The notes: generated from the sequence alone by a model not told the origin. A stretch of DNA of 64,000 nt from Terriglobales bacterium (GCA_035567895.1 DATMPC010000102.1:62001-126000); one strand, 5' to 3'; counted from the first letter of the stretch, positions 1 through 9,680 are shown. Numbers and translations: made by a program.

Positions 1-1
1 T

Positions 2-1417
2 GTGAGCACACCGGCTGTAGTACACGAAGAGCGCATCACCTGGTGGACGGTCGTCCGCGACGCCGTTCGCGGCACACATCACGACTACACTGCTGGTCCG
101 ATTGCTCGTGCGGTTGTGCTGCTTGCCATCCCGATGATCCTCGAGATGATGATGGAGTCAGTCTTCGCCGTGTGCGACGTCTTCTTCGTCTCACGGCTCG
201 GACCTGACGCCACTGCCACGGTTGGCCTCACCGAATCGATGCTCACGATTGTCTACACCGTGGCGATCGGCCTTTCGATTGGCGTGGCGGCAACCGTGGC
301 GCGCCGCATCGGAGAGAAGCGGCCCGAGGCAGCAGCCGAAGCAGCGGTGCAAGGCATCGCGCTCGGGCTCGGTGTTGCCGCGATCGTCGCTGCAGTTGGC
401 ATCACTCTCGCTCCGCGGCTTCTCGCCATCATGGGCGCCTCGCCTTCGGTCATGGCCATCGGCTCGAGTTACACGCGAGTAATGCTGGGTGGTAGCGCAA
501 GCGTCCTTCTGCTGTTTCTGGTCAATGCAATCTTTCGCGGATCCGGTGATGCTGCCATCGCCATGCGAGTGCTGTGGCTCGCGAACGCGATCAACATTAT
601 TCTCGGCCCCTGCCTCATCTTCGGCCTCGGTCCCTTCCCGCGTATGGGCGTTACCGGTGCGGCAGTCGCAACGACCATCGGACGGAGCACCGGAGTGCTC
701 TATCAGCTCTACCGCCTCACTCGCGGCGACTCCCGAGTAACCGTCACGCGAAGGAATCTCGCTCTGCGACCGGCAATCATGGCGAGTTTGATCCGGCTCT
801 CGGGATCGGGAACTTTTCAGGTGCTGGTAGGGACGGCGAGCTACATCGGTCTGGTCCGTATCCTCTCGACGTTCGGCAGTAACGCCGTCGCGGGCTACAC
901 AATTGCCATCCGGCTTGTCATCTTCTGGATGCTTCCATCATGGGGACTGTCCAACGCAGCAGCCACCATGGTGGGCCAATCGCTCGGCGCTAAAGATCCT
1001 GACCGTGCCGAACGCGCCGTCTGGATCGCTGCGAAATACAACATGGCCGTTCTGGGGTTCGTGGGACTCCTCTTCATCGCGTTCGCAGGTCCCATCGTTG
1101 GCGTATTTACGCATGACCCTGCGGCTGCCTCGATCGGCGCGCAAGCGCTGCGCACGATGAGCTACGGCTTCGTCTTCTACGCTCTCGGTATGGTCCTCAC
1201 GCAGTCGTTCAACGGTGCAGGAGACACCTGGACCCCTACTTGGATCAACCTGTTCTGCTTCTGGCTGTGGGAGATTCCGCTGGCTTATGTCCTGTCGCGA
1301 GTCTTGAACTTCGGCCCGCTGGGTGTCTTCCTCGCAATCATGATCGGCTACTCGACGCTCGCCCTACTCAGCACTGTGCTCTTCCGTCGCGGACGGTGGA
1401 AGAGAAGCATGGTGTGA
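2..1417 (+). CDS. MATE family multidrug/metabolite exporter
   Basis: Inner-membrane antiporter of the MATE family, which uses an ion gradient to expel drugs or metabolites. The 471 residues show about twelve hydrophobic segments in two similar halves, and the first membrane segment begins near residue 30 (ARAVVLLAIPMILEMMMES), a typical MATE opening. The length is normal for the family. The first codon is a GTG at the very edge of the window, so the true start could lie upstream. No regulator is adjacent, and the gene ends just before a strong hairpin that separates it from the convergent DUF1059 gene. The substrate cannot be predicted. Confidence 0.85.
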   Translation: MSTPAVVHEERITWWTVVRDAVRGTHHDYTAGPIARAVVLLAIPMILEMMMESVFAVCDVFFVSRLGPDATATVGLTESMLTIVYTVAIGLSIGVAATVARRIGEKRPEAAAEAAVQGIALGLGVAAIVAAVGITLAPRLLAIMGASPSVMAIGSSYTRVMLGGSASVLLLFLVNAIFRGSGDAAIAMRVLWLANAINIILGPCLIFGLGPFPRMGVTGAAVATTIGRSTGVLYQLYRLTRGDSRVTVTRRNLALRPAIMASLIRLSGSGTFQVLVGTASYIGLVRILSTFGSNAVAGYTIAIRLVIFWMLPSWGLSNAAATMVGQSLGAKDPDRAERAVWIAAKYNMAVLGFVGLLFIAFAGPIVGVFTHDPAAASIGAQALRTMSYGFVFYALGMVLTQSFNGAGDTWTPTWINLFCFWLWEIPLAYVLSRVLNFGPLGVFLAIMIGYSTLALLSTVLFRRGRWKRSMV

Positions 1418-1435
1418 GGATTTCCTGAAATGGCA

Positions 1436-1459
1436 AACGCCCCACCAATGTGGGGCGTT
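1436..1459. terminator. Perfect 10-bp hairpin between convergent genes
   Basis: Arms AACGCCCCAC and GTGGGGCGTT are perfectly complementary around a CAAT loop. The hairpin lies 18 bases after the MATE stop codon and 19 bases before the stop of the convergent DUF1059 gene. The stem is strong and GC-rich but has no long T-run, so termination in both directions is an inference from structure and position. Confidence 0.65.
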
Positions 1460-1478
1460 CGAATGCTGGAGTCAGCTA

Positions 1479-1721
1479 CTAGGCGGCGGCTTGTCTACGG
1501 ATCGCCCCTCGCACCTGCGAACGGGTGTTCTCGTCCATGTTCATGTGGTGGACTTCTCTAGCATGCTGCTCGATCTTCGGAAGAAGTTCGTCTTCACTCT
1601 TTCCGCTCGCCTGCCAGTTGCAGTTGCCCTGACCAACGTCTGAACATCGGAATGTAAGATTCTGGCTGCCTTGCCCTGTATTGCGTTCCGACGAAGGACC
1701 TTTTGAAAGATCTTGTGGCAT
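1479..1721 (-). CDS. DUF1059 family small protein
   Basis: An 80-residue protein matching the short DUF1059 family of unknown function. The core runs from about residue 23 to 75: a beta-strand-like LTFRCSDVG with Cys, then CNWQASGKSEDELL, an EQHAREVHHM segment with the conserved H..xxH, and a basic end. The start is supported by GGAGG nine bases upstream of ATG on the minus strand. The N-terminal 20 residues are longer than in typical members. It stands alone, convergent with the MATE gene. The family probably binds something through its Cys/His residues, but no role is established. Confidence 0.7.
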   Translation of the reverse strand: MPQDLSKGPSSERNTGQGSQNLTFRCSDVGQGNCNWQASGKSEDELLPKIEQHAREVHHMNMDENTRSQVRGAIRRQAAA

Positions 1722-1802
1722 GTTGATTTTCCTCCAGCCACAATTGTCCCGCGAATCCAGAGCAGCGTCAGGAAAATCGAGAGCTGCTCAGAGAACAAGA
1801 CC

Positions 1803-1968
1803 GAGAGGCAAACACGAAGGTCACGAAGGCAAGAGACAAGGTCACAAAGAGAATAAGCGGAGGGCATGAATCCCAGATTTGTACGCACTGATTCTGCTAC
1901 TGACCCTGCGGGTTTTCTTCGTGACCTCGGATTTCAGCCTTCGTGACCTTCGTGTTCGCCTCTCCGTT
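1803..1968. repeat. Long imperfect inverted repeat built on CACGAAGGT units
   Basis: The left arm (about 1803-1853) contains CACGAAGGTCACGAAGGC, and the right arm (about 1917-1968) carries the same sequence inverted. The arms share about 50 bases with a few mismatches around a loop of roughly 65 bases. Each arm itself repeats a 9-base unit. The element occupies the space between the DUF1059 gene and the 3' end of the permease gene and shows no convincing coding potential. It looks like a dispersed palindromic element, which is inferred from structure only. Confidence 0.7.
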
Positions 1969-1977
1969 TTCGGCCCG

Positions 1978-4536
1978 CTACTCAGTCCGCAATGCACTCA
2001 TAGGAGAAATCGATGCCGCCCGACCGGCGGGAATGATTGCGGCGAAGAACGCGCAGAACGCAAGCGCGCTCGCGGCGAGGCTCAGTGCAAGCGGATCCCA
2101 AAATGACACTCCGTATAGCTGGGCAGAGATCAGGCGTCCCGCTCCTACCGCGAGCGGTACGCCTATGATCAGTCCAATAACCACGCGGTTGAATGCGCCG
2201 CGCAGGACCAGTTGGACCACATTCTGGCGATCGGCGCCCAGTGCCATGCGAATTCCGATTTCATTCGTACGCTGAGCTACGGTGTAAGCAGTCACACCAT
2301 AGAGGCCAACGGCTGCCAGCAACAGCGCCACGATGCCAAACAGTCCGGCGAGGCTCGCCACTGCACGCTCCATATCAAAAGTGAGCGCAACCTGCTCGCG
2401 CATGGCTCTCACAGTGATGATGGTCAAGTTGGGATCGACCTCAGCAAGCGCCCTGGTCAGAAGAGGCTGAAGCTGCCCGGGCGAGAGCTTCGTCACCAGC
2501 ATGATGCCCTGCACAAAATGCGACTGCAGTTCGATTCGCCTCATGATTTCGTTCTTGTAATCCACATTTTGCGCAAGTGGAACGAAGAACATCGGACGCG
2601 CCGGCCTGCTAAGCCCCCATCCGGCGAACTTTGCGTCGCGCACGATGCCAACGATTCGGAACGTGCCGACGTTCTCCGGCAAATCGAGGCCGAAGTGATG
2701 ATCGATGGGATCTTCGTCGCTCTTGAAAAAACGCTTCACGAAAGCTTCATTCACGACGGCGATATTCGCGGTGGTTTCGTTGTCGGCGGCGGTGAAGTTG
2801 CGACCGCGCAGGATCCGCATATTGAAGTTCTGCAGATAATTGGCGCTTACGCGATCCCACGAGGAACCGGCTTCCTCATCCATCTTCTTCGCGGGATGGC
2901 CTTCGACAAGCACGAGTTCGCCCCAGTTATCAGTGAGCGGGTTATAGAGCGCCAGACCCGAGCCTTGAATGCCGGGCAAACGGTTCAGGCGATCTTCCAG
3001 TTGCCGGTACAACGACTGCAGCTTCGGCAGCGAGTACGTGGATGGCGGCGGATTCAGCGCTACTTCGACTCGGTCCTTGATCTCGTAGCCAAAATCCTGG
3101 TGCTCTAGTTTGTTCAAACTTCTGGCCAGCATGGTTGCGCCAGCCACGAGCACGACGGAGAGAGTGGCCTGCACGACGAGCAGGGCCTTGCGGGCAAACG
3201 ACGAGCGATCGCCAGTGCTGCGTCCGGATCCCCGAAGAGCGTCCGCGGGATCGGTGCGAGTGGCAAACCATGCAGGAGCCGCGCCAAAGATGATTCCAGT
3301 CAACAGCGCGAGGACGAAGGCAAATCCCAAAACAGGAAGAGACGGAACCGGGCTGATGGGAAGAAACGTAGCGCTGTGAAAAGCTAGAGAAAGAAGCAAT
3401 CGCGCCGCCGCCACGGCGACGATCAGTCCAGCAATGCCACCGCCTATGGCGAGCAGCACACTCTCAGTAAGAGCTTGGGTGACAATCTGCTTCCGGGTGG
3501 CGCCAATGGCAAGGCGTACCGCGGTTTGCGCACGACGTGCGACTCCTCGTGCCAACAGCAGGTTCGCAACATTGGCGCAGGCGATCAGAAGGACTAATCC
3601 GCAAACTGCCAGCAGGATTTGAAGGCTGCGTCCATACTCCTCTTTCATAACCGCGACACCGGCGCCTGCAGGCACTACACTAATTACCTGTTTGGGAAGC
3701 ATGCGGATTACGTCGGGCATCCAGTTGGCGGGATATCCTGAATCACGTTCCATCCATTGCCGCAGCATAGCAGTGAGGCGCGGAGCCATCCCGTTGATCG
3801 AAGCCCCGGGCCGCAGGCGTCCGATCACGCGGAGCCACGCGCTGACCGACTGCGTCATCAGATTGGCCTGACCTGAAATAAGTGGTTCCTGATGGACTGG
3901 CAGCCAAATGTCGGGTGGATCGCTGCGCAGTGTTTCGCCAAAGAATCCGGGAGGCGCAACACCGATCACAGTGAACGGGTGCCCGGCGATCATGAAGGTG
4001 GAACCGACTACCGCAGGGTCGGCGCCGTAGGTGGTTTGCCAAGCATGGTGACTGAGAACCACAACGGGCGGGGCCGAAGGGTTGTCATCCTCTGGAGTGA
4101 ACACTCGCCCACCAAAGGAGCCGACTCCGAGTACCGAGAAATAGTTTCCCGTAACGAATTCAGACCGCATGGGTCGGGCAGCCGACTCCAGGCCCTCACG
4201 CCGCACGCTCAGTTGCCAGCCACCCGCCTGAAACGCCGTTATGTCTTCAAATTCCGGCATCTCTGCCTTGAGGCGCTCGAATAACGGATACGAGTACATC
4301 CCCCACCGGTCCTGGGGACCGCCCTCGACGCAGCAATCGTCGCCATCGCCAACGCGGTAAAGCATCGCCGGATCAGCAACCGGCAGAGAGCGCAACATCA
4401 CGGCATGGATCAGCGTGAAGATTGCGGTAGTGCCGCCGATCCCTAAAGCCAGCGTGAGTATCCCCGCCGAGGTGAAGACCGGTGATTGCCGAAACTGCCG
4501 AAGCGTGTAGCGCAGGTTGCTGAGCAAATTTTGCAT
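1978..4536 (-). CDS. ABC transporter permease, duplicated orphan (ADOP) type
   Basis: An 852-residue inner-membrane protein with two MacB-type periplasmic domains and two FtsX-like four-helix units. The N-terminus (LRYTLRQFRQSPVFTSAGIL) is the typical start of the acidobacterial duplicated orphan permease family. A membrane segment near residues 20-45 is followed by a periplasmic domain to about 270, then FtsX-like helices around 285-420. A second set begins near 440, with last helices at about 740-850 (NEIGIRMALGAD is a typical FtsX loop). No ATP-binding subunit is encoded nearby, as usual for this family, so it must borrow an ATPase from elsewhere. The substrate is unknown. The gene sits between two different hairpin repeats. 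Confidence 0.88.
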   Translation of the reverse strand: MQNLLSNLRYTLRQFRQSPVFTSAGILTLALGIGGTTAIFTLIHAVMLRSLPVADPAMLYRVGDGDDCCVEGGPQDRWGMYSYPLFERLKAEMPEFEDITAFQAGGWQLSVRREGLESAARPMRSEFVTGNYFSVLGVGSFGGRVFTPEDDNPSAPPVVVLSHHAWQTTYGADPAVVGSTFMIAGHPFTVIGVAPPGFFGETLRSDPPDIWLPVHQEPLISGQANLMTQSVSAWLRVIGRLRPGASINGMAPRLTAMLRQWMERDSGYPANWMPDVIRMLPKQVISVVPAGAGVAVMKEEYGRSLQILLAVCGLVLLIACANVANLLLARGVARRAQTAVRLAIGATRKQIVTQALTESVLLAIGGGIAGLIVAVAAARLLLSLAFHSATFLPISPVPSLPVLGFAFVLALLTGIIFGAAPAWFATRTDPADALRGSGRSTGDRSSFARKALLVVQATLSVVLVAGATMLARSLNKLEHQDFGYEIKDRVEVALNPPPSTYSLPKLQSLYRQLEDRLNRLPGIQGSGLALYNPLTDNWGELVLVEGHPAKKMDEEAGSSWDRVSANYLQNFNMRILRGRNFTAADNETTANIAVVNEAFVKRFFKSDEDPIDHHFGLDLPENVGTFRIVGIVRDAKFAGWGLSRPARPMFFVPLAQNVDYKNEIMRRIELQSHFVQGIMLVTKLSPGQLQPLLTRALAEVDPNLTIITVRAMREQVALTFDMERAVASLAGLFGIVALLLAAVGLYGVTAYTVAQRTNEIGIRMALGADRQNVVQLVLRGAFNRVVIGLIIGVPLAVGAGRLISAQLYGVSFWDPLALSLAASALAFCAFFAAIIPAGRAASISPMSALRTE

Positions 4537-4674
4537 GCAAGGGCCTCTGGTGTCTTACGAAGGTGAGTGGCGGCGGGTTCTATCCAGCAAAGGAGAGACT
4601 CTCCCCGCAGCCCAGAGTTAGCGACTTTTTATGGACGTACTGTTGGGCGGTTTGTAATCTGAAGCCAAAACCAA

Positions 4675-4868
4675 ACTCACGCAGATCAACGCAGATTTAG
4701 CGGATTGACGCGGATTTTCTTGGAATTGTGACGGGAACTGTACCTTGGAGACCCTCTACCGACGTGCATTCGTGAACCACAGGATTTCACCAACGGGACT
4801 CAGAGGTTCCGGAGATCTCCCTTGCCTATCTGTGTGAATCTCTAAAATCTGTGTTGATCTGCGTGAGT
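4675..4868. repeat. Inverted repeat with ACGCAGATC units upstream of the permease gene
   Basis: The 24-base left arm (4675-4698) and right arm (4845-4868) are complementary except for one base and are built from ACTCACGCAGATCAAC plus a GCAGATTT unit. They enclose about 146 bases. Further degenerate units (GCGGATT, ACGCGGATTT) follow the left arm. The element fills most of the 486-base stretch between the permease start and the receiver-like gene, where no gene was found. It differs in sequence from the element at the other end of the permease gene. Confidence 0.7.
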
Positions 4869-5022
4869 CTTTGCACTTGCAGTTGCTTTCTTCACTCTCG
4901 CCTCTCAGACTTCCGAATATTCGGACTCTTCTGGCGCGTTGGTTGGACTTTCAAAGAACAACTTGTAGCCATCCGGGCCTGATACGGATACATTAAGGGC
5001 ACTACTTCGCAATTTCCAACCG

Positions 5023-5376
5023 ATGCCCAAAAAGGTCCTGTCTATCTCAGGCAACGATGCCCTACGTGTGACTCGGCACATGCTGCTCAAGAGCCGGGGC
5101 TACGATGTGGTCTCCGCTGCAAATCTGCGCGAAACCCGGAACGCCTTGAAGTCTGGAGACTTCGATCTCGTAATCCTTGGCCTCTCCATCGATGGAAACA
5201 CAAAGCGCGAAATGGCTAGCATCACGCGCAAGCTTTGCGGAAATGCAAAAATTCTGGAGTTGTGCCGCATCAGTCCCGAAGTTGCAGATGCAGATCATCA
5301 TCTCCTAAGCGCTGAACCAGAAGAGGTTGACCAGGCAATCGGCCGCATCCTTCGCGGCGAGAAGATTGCGGACTAG
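5023..5376 (+). CDS. Degenerate receiver-like (pseudo-receiver) protein
   Basis: A 117-residue stand-alone domain with the fold pattern of a response-regulator receiver: strand (KKVLSISGN), helix, strand (GYDVVSAAN), helix, strand (DLVILGLS), and a final helix (EEVDQAIGRILRG). The usual acidic pocket is replaced by SGND, and the phosphorylated Asp position in the third strand appears as Gly (VILGLS instead of VILDL). It probably cannot be phosphorylated in the normal way and may act as a protein-binding module. No output domain or partner kinase is adjacent. The start ATG follows a purine-poor leader, so the start is only the best available choice. Confidence 0.65.
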   Translation: MPKKVLSISGNDALRVTRHMLLKSRGYDVVSAANLRETRNALKSGDFDLVILGLSIDGNTKREMASITRKLCGNAKILELCRISPEVADADHHLLSAEPEEVDQAIGRILRGEKIAD

Positions 5377-5426
5377 CTATTCCGAAGTGCGGCCGTTCCG
5401 CACATTACAGCCGAAGAGGCGACAAA

Positions 5427-6203
5427 CTATTGATTCACGCCGCTGGCCAGAAATCCGCCATCGACGCACAGGATTTCTCCGGTGACAAAGCTGGCAGCGT
5501 CTGAGGAGAGAAAAACCGCTGCGCCTGCGAGCTCCGTCACCTGGCCGAAGCGTTTCATGGGAGTACGCATGAGGAACTCCTGACCTCGTGCAGTTTCGTC
5601 GAGTAGCCGTTGGTTGAGTGGAGTGCGAAACACTCCCGGAGCAATCGCGTTTACGCAGACTCCGAGCTGTGCCCACTCCACGGCCAGCGACTTCGTAAGG
5701 GAGGCGACGGCGGCTTTGCTTGCAGCATAGGCTGCGACTTCATAGAGCGCTACGAACGAGCTGAGAGACGCGATATTCACGATCCGGCCGTAACGGCGTT
5801 CGATCATGTGCCGCCCGAAGATCTGGCAGGCACGCAGAACACCGGTCAGGTTGGTCTCCATGATGTCGTTCCACTCGGATTCGGGGACGTCGAGCGTGGG
5901 CGTACGTTTGGTCTTTCCGGCGGAATTGATCAAGATGTCTACTTTCCCTAAACGGGAGACCGTCTGCTGAAGCAGGTGGTCCAGCGATGCCCGGTTCCCC
6001 ACGTCGGAGGCAACTCGAAGAGTGCGCCTGCCAATCTTCTCGATCTCTTTAGCCGTCGCCTCGACCTGGTCCTCGCGGCGAGAGGTGGGTACAACGTCGG
6101 CTCCTGCTTCCGCGAGACCGTGGGCTAGCGCGCGACCAATGCCGGACGTGCCGCCAATCACCACGGCAACTTTGCCGCTCAGGTCGAACGGAGCGAAGCT
6201 CAT
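5427..6203 (-). CDS. SDR family NAD(P)-dependent oxidoreductase of the uronate operon
   Basis: A 258-residue classical short-chain dehydrogenase. The cofactor motif GGTSGIG lies at residues 17-23, INSAG at 92-96 replaces the usual NNAG, and the catalytic set is S146/S148, Y159 and K163. The C-terminus has the usual GEILCVDGGF. It is the last gene of the minus-strand run IclR, kdgK, manD, SDR, 31 bases after manD. Next to a mannonate dehydratase it could interconvert a keto-uronate and mannonate, or a gluconate-type pair. This is inference from context; the exact substrate is not readable from sequence. Confidence 0.85.
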   Translation of the reverse strand: MSFAPFDLSGKVAVVIGGTSGIGRALAHGLAEAGADVVPTSRREDQVEATAKEIEKIGRRTLRVASDVGNRASLDHLLQQTVSRLGKVDILINSAGKTKRTPTLDVPESEWNDIMETNLTGVLRACQIFGRHMIERRYGRIVNIASLSSFVALYEVAAYAASKAAVASLTKSLAVEWAQLGVCVNAIAPGVFRTPLNQRLLDETARGQEFLMRTPMKRFGQVTELAGAAVFLSSDAASFVTGEILCVDGGFLASGVNQ

Positions 6204-6234
6204 CTTGTGTGCCCGAAGACGCTAGACATTGTCG

Positions 6235-7449
6235 CTACCAATTCCACATGGTTCCGTCGAGTTTCCGGTTTACCGGCAGATATGCGCGCTCGTATGGGAA
6301 CTTCTTCGCGAGCTTCTCGTCGTAGTCGACTCCCAGTCCCGGCTTGTCGCCCGGATGCAGGTAGCCCTTTTCGAAATAGTAGGAATGCGGAAAGACCTCA
6401 TCGGTCTCCTTGGTGTGCCGCATGTATTCCTGGATTCCAAAATTGGGAATCGAGATATCGAAGTGCAGCGCTGCGGCCATCGTCACCGGCGAGAGGTCTG
6501 TAGCACCATGGCACCCGGTCTGCACGTGATACATGTCGGCGAAGGCCGAAACCTTCTTCAAATTGGTGATACCCCCGCCGTGAACCACCGTCATCCGCAA
6601 GTAGTCGATGAGCTGTTCGGAGATAAGGATGTTGGCGTCCCAGACGCTGTCGAAGATCTCGCCCAGGGCCAGCGGCGTCGTAGTGTGCTGGCGGACAATG
6701 CGGAAGCCTTCTTGCAACTCGGCAGGTACGGCGTCCTCGAGCCAGAAAAGATGATACGGTTCCAGCTCCTTCCCCAGTCGTGCGGCCTGAATGGGAGTAA
6801 GTCGATGGTGGGCATCGTGCAACAGATGCACATCGTCGCCGAACTTTACTCGCAGTGCCTCGAAGAGCTTGGGCACGTGCATCAGGTACTTTTCGCTCGA
6901 CCAGAGATTCTCGGGGGGAAGTCCTTTCTCTGCCGGCTCGTAGAACATCTGACCGCGACCGACTCCGTAGGTGCTCTTCAGTCCCGGAACGCCTGACTGC
7001 GCGCGCACTGCCAGGTAGCCTTGCGAAATGTACTTCCCAACTTCGTCGATCGTCTGGCTGACGTCGGCTCCGTTGGCATGGCCGTATACCATCACTCCAT
7101 TCCGGCTCTTGCCGCCGAGCAGGTTGTACACGGGCGTCTTCAGCGCTTTGCCCTTGATGTCCCAGAGCGCCATGTCGACTGCCGCAATTGCGCTCATGGT
7201 GACCGGCCCGCGACGCCAGTACGCGCCGCGGTACAAGTACTGCCAAATGTCTTCGGTCTGGAAAGGATCGCGCCCGATCAAACACGGAACTACATGATCG
7301 CTGAGATAGCTGGCTACGGCGAGTTCACGACCATTGAGCGTTGCATCACCGAGGCCGTAGATGCCTTCGTCGGTAACGATCTTTAGCGTAACGAAGTTTC
7401 TTCCTGGAGAGCAGACCAGGACCTTGGCGTCTTTGATCTTCATCTGCAC
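6235..7449 (-). CDS. manD: D-mannonate dehydratase, enolase superfamily (ManD/RspA)
   Basis: Predicted to dehydrate D-mannonate to 2-keto-3-deoxy-D-gluconate (KDG). The 404-residue sequence keeps the family's key residues with a constant +2 shift from the characterised Novosphingobium ManD: Y161 and R149 in the general-base region, D212 and H214 in DAHHR, and metal ligands E238 (WLEDA) and E264 (GEIF). The length is normal. It lies 43 bases downstream of the KDG kinase gene in the same direction, so product and next enzyme are encoded together. Some ManD homologues are poor catalysts, but the complete active site favours a real dehydratase. Confidence 0.9.
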   Translation of the reverse strand: MQMKIKDAKVLVCSPGRNFVTLKIVTDEGIYGLGDATLNGRELAVASYLSDHVVPCLIGRDPFQTEDIWQYLYRGAYWRRGPVTMSAIAAVDMALWDIKGKALKTPVYNLLGGKSRNGVMVYGHANGADVSQTIDEVGKYISQGYLAVRAQSGVPGLKSTYGVGRGQMFYEPAEKGLPPENLWSSEKYLMHVPKLFEALRVKFGDDVHLLHDAHHRLTPIQAARLGKELEPYHLFWLEDAVPAELQEGFRIVRQHTTTPLALGEIFDSVWDANILISEQLIDYLRMTVVHGGGITNLKKVSAFADMYHVQTGCHGATDLSPVTMAAALHFDISIPNFGIQEYMRHTKETDEVFPHSYYFEKGYLHPGDKPGLGVDYDEKLAKKFPYERAYLPVNRKLDGTMWNW

Positions 7450-7492
7450 ACCTCACTCAAGTGCAGCAACGTCGTCCGCTTCGTGATTTTAC

Positions 7493-8593
7493 TCAACGGG
7501 CCACCCTCGCACCGCCGCCCTTCATTAGCTTCTCGACTTCGGACAGCGTTGCCATCGTGGTGTCACCCGGAGTTGTCATCGCCAAGGCACCGTGCGCGGC
7601 GCCACATTCAACCGCCCATTGCGGATCGCGTCCGATGAGGAATCCATAAATCAGCCCCGAAGCAAAGGAGTCGCCGCCGCCAATACGATCGTAAATCTCG
7701 AGATTCTCGCGGGTTATCGAGCGATATAGTTTGCCTTCGTGATAACAAACTGCTCCCCAGTCATTGAATGTCGCGGTCTTCGCATTACGGAGCGTCGTAG
7801 CAACAGTTCTCAAATTGGGAAACTCGGAAACTACGCGTTCGATCATGCGACGAAAATGCTCAACATCGAGCTTGGACAAGTTTTCGTCTACGCCCTCGAC
7901 CTTGAATCCGAGTGCGGCCGTAAAATCCTCTTCATTGCCGATCAAGACATCGACCAACGTCGCCAGTTCCCGATTGACCTCAGTGGCCCGCTTTTTTCCT
8001 CCGATCGCCTTCCACAAAGACTCGCGATAATTCAAATCGTAAGAAACGACTGCACCATTCGCCCGCGCTGCGGACATCGCTTCCTTTGCCACTTGCGGAG
8101 TAGTTTCGGACAATGCCGCGAAGATTCCGCCGGTGTGGAACCAGCGCGCCCGCTCCTTGGCAAAGATGAAATTCCAGTCGACGTCTCCAGCACGAAGTTG
8201 CGAGACCGCGGTATGTCCGCGATCGGAGCAGCCAACCGCCCCACGCACTCCGAATCCGCGCTCAGTGAAATTAAGGCCATTGCGAACTGTCCGTCCTACA
8301 CCGTCGTAAGGAACCCATTTGACGTGCGACTGATCAACGCCACCTTGATAAATGAGGTCCTGCACCAGACGACCGACGGGATTATCCGCAAGCGCCGTAA
8401 TCACCGCAGTGTCCATACCGAAGCAGCGGCGAAGACCGCGAGCCACGTTGTACTCGCCGCCTCCTTCCCAAACCCGGAAAGTCCGCGTGGTCGAGATGCG
8501 AGTGTCGTAAGGGTCGAGGCGAAGCATTACCTCTCCGAGGCTTACGAGGTCCCATCTACATTCTGATTTTGGCTTGATCGTGAGTGGCGGCAT
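7493..8593 (-). CDS. kdgK: PfkB-family sugar kinase, probable 2-keto-3-deoxygluconate kinase
   Basis: Ribokinase-like kinase of 366 residues. The ATP and catalytic signature GGGDSFASG (305-313) contains the base D308, and the substrate-side motifs DLNYR (186-190) and GNEEDF (219-224) are typical of KDG kinases. It would phosphorylate KDG to KDPG, the substrate of the KdgA aldolase encoded 26 kb away at 34420-35094. It follows the IclR gene by 21 bases and precedes manD, so these three genes probably share one transcript. Other PfkB specificities are possible, but the operon partners favour KDG. Confidence 0.87.
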   Translation of the reverse strand: MPPLTIKPKSECRWDLVSLGEVMLRLDPYDTRISTTRTFRVWEGGGEYNVARGLRRCFGMDTAVITALADNPVGRLVQDLIYQGGVDQSHVKWVPYDGVGRTVRNGLNFTERGFGVRGAVGCSDRGHTAVSQLRAGDVDWNFIFAKERARWFHTGGIFAALSETTPQVAKEAMSAARANGAVVSYDLNYRESLWKAIGGKKRATEVNRELATLVDVLIGNEEDFTAALGFKVEGVDENLSKLDVEHFRRMIERVVSEFPNLRTVATTLRNAKTATFNDWGAVCYHEGKLYRSITRENLEIYDRIGGGDSFASGLIYGFLIGRDPQWAVECGAAHGALAMTTPGDTTMATLSEVEKLMKGGGARVAR

Positions 8594-8614
8594 CGAGCGG
8601 TTCGTTCGTCGGCA

Positions 8615-9421
8615 TTAACTGCCAGCACGTCGGATGACTGCATTACGATTCGGCAGCGGCTGCGGGATAGTCCGCTCGGAAAATCCCATCTGACGGGAAA
8701 TCTCTTTGCAAGTAGCCGCCAGTGTCGCGCCAATTTCGCGTTCCTGTTTCAGGATGCGCGAGGATGGACCGGAAATGCTGATCGCGCCAACGGATACTCC
8801 CGACTCGTTAACAATCGGCGCGCCAATACACGCAACGCCAGGCTCGTTTTCTTCCTGATCCGTGGCATAGCCCCGTCGCTTCACGATCTCCATTTCGGTT
8901 CGCAACTTGCGCAACTCGGTTGGAGTGAGAGTGTCAAAAACCGCTTCGAGATCGTGCTCAGCGGCGTGAGTGATCAGGGCTTTCCCAAGTGAAGTGTTTG
9001 CGATGGGCATACGGCTGCCAACCATCGCTGACATACGGAATGGCCGAGAGCTTTCCAACAAATCTATGTACAGCACTTCCCCACCATGCAGGACCGCCAA
9101 GTTAATGGTCTCGTTGAAGCGCAACTGCAATTTGCGCATATAAGGCTGTGCAACCTGCTTCACGTCACGGCGCAGGCTCGAAGCATGCTCGAACAATTTG
9201 ATTCCGAGACGATAGCGATGACCGTCCGTTCCGCGTTCCACGTATCCGCGTTCGCAGAGTGTGTGCAGCAAACGGAATGCCCGACTTTTGTTCAGCGAAA
9301 CGCGTTTTGAAATTTCGCTAAGCTGAAGCTCTTCCGAATCTCGAAAGCTCTCAAGAACGTCCAGGGCCTTCAATACAGCTTCAACCACATACTTGTCGTT
9401 AGTTTCTCGCGGTAACTTCAT
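8615..9421 (-). CDS. IclR family transcriptional regulator (first of three)
   Basis: 268 residues with an N-terminal winged helix-turn-helix (about 10-70; LSEISKRVSLNKSRAFRLL) and a C-terminal IclR effector domain (GAPIVNESGVSVGAISISGP). I place the start at the ATG at 9421; the reading frame is open for 40 more codons, but that part has no family similarity. It heads the kdgK-manD-SDR operon and is divergent from the FAH-hydrolase/lut operon, so the 259-base region between them probably carries both promoters. KdgR-like control of sugar-acid catabolism is inferred from family and context. Confidence 0.9.
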   Translation of the reverse strand: MKLPRETNDKYVVEAVLKALDVLESFRDSEELQLSEISKRVSLNKSRAFRLLHTLCERGYVERGTDGHRYRLGIKLFEHASSLRRDVKQVAQPYMRKLQLRFNETINLAVLHGGEVLYIDLLESSRPFRMSAMVGSRMPIANTSLGKALITHAAEHDLEAVFDTLTPTELRKLRTEMEIVKRRGYATDQEENEPGVACIGAPIVNESGVSVGAISISGPSSRILKQEREIGATLAATCKEISRQMGFSERTIPQPLPNRNAVIRRAGS

Positions 9422-9680
9422 AGTAAGGTTTCGGGAGGCAAAACAAAAATTCCATTCCACGAAGTGCGAGACATTCTCGAAGAAGCAGCACTCTTTGTCA
9501 AATCGCGGTAAATCGCCACCGAAACCGATGATCACCCGCAAGGATTTTGTAGAGTGAAATCCGAGTGGTCAAAATCTCCGAATTTTTGGCTTGGCCCTTT
9601 CCAATCGCATTCCGCATTTGCTCTACTACTTCAATTCGGTGGTAGTCAAAGCTTTGATCCGGATAGAGGCAAACGCAGTT

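Noticed and set aside
1541-1888. Minus-strand 115-codon frame upstream of the DUF1059 gene
   Set aside because: It overlaps DUF1059 in another frame and half of it is the inverted-repeat sequence.
2212-3108. Long plus-strand frame of 298 codons inside the permease gene
   Set aside because: It is antisense to conserved permease domains and has no family pattern.
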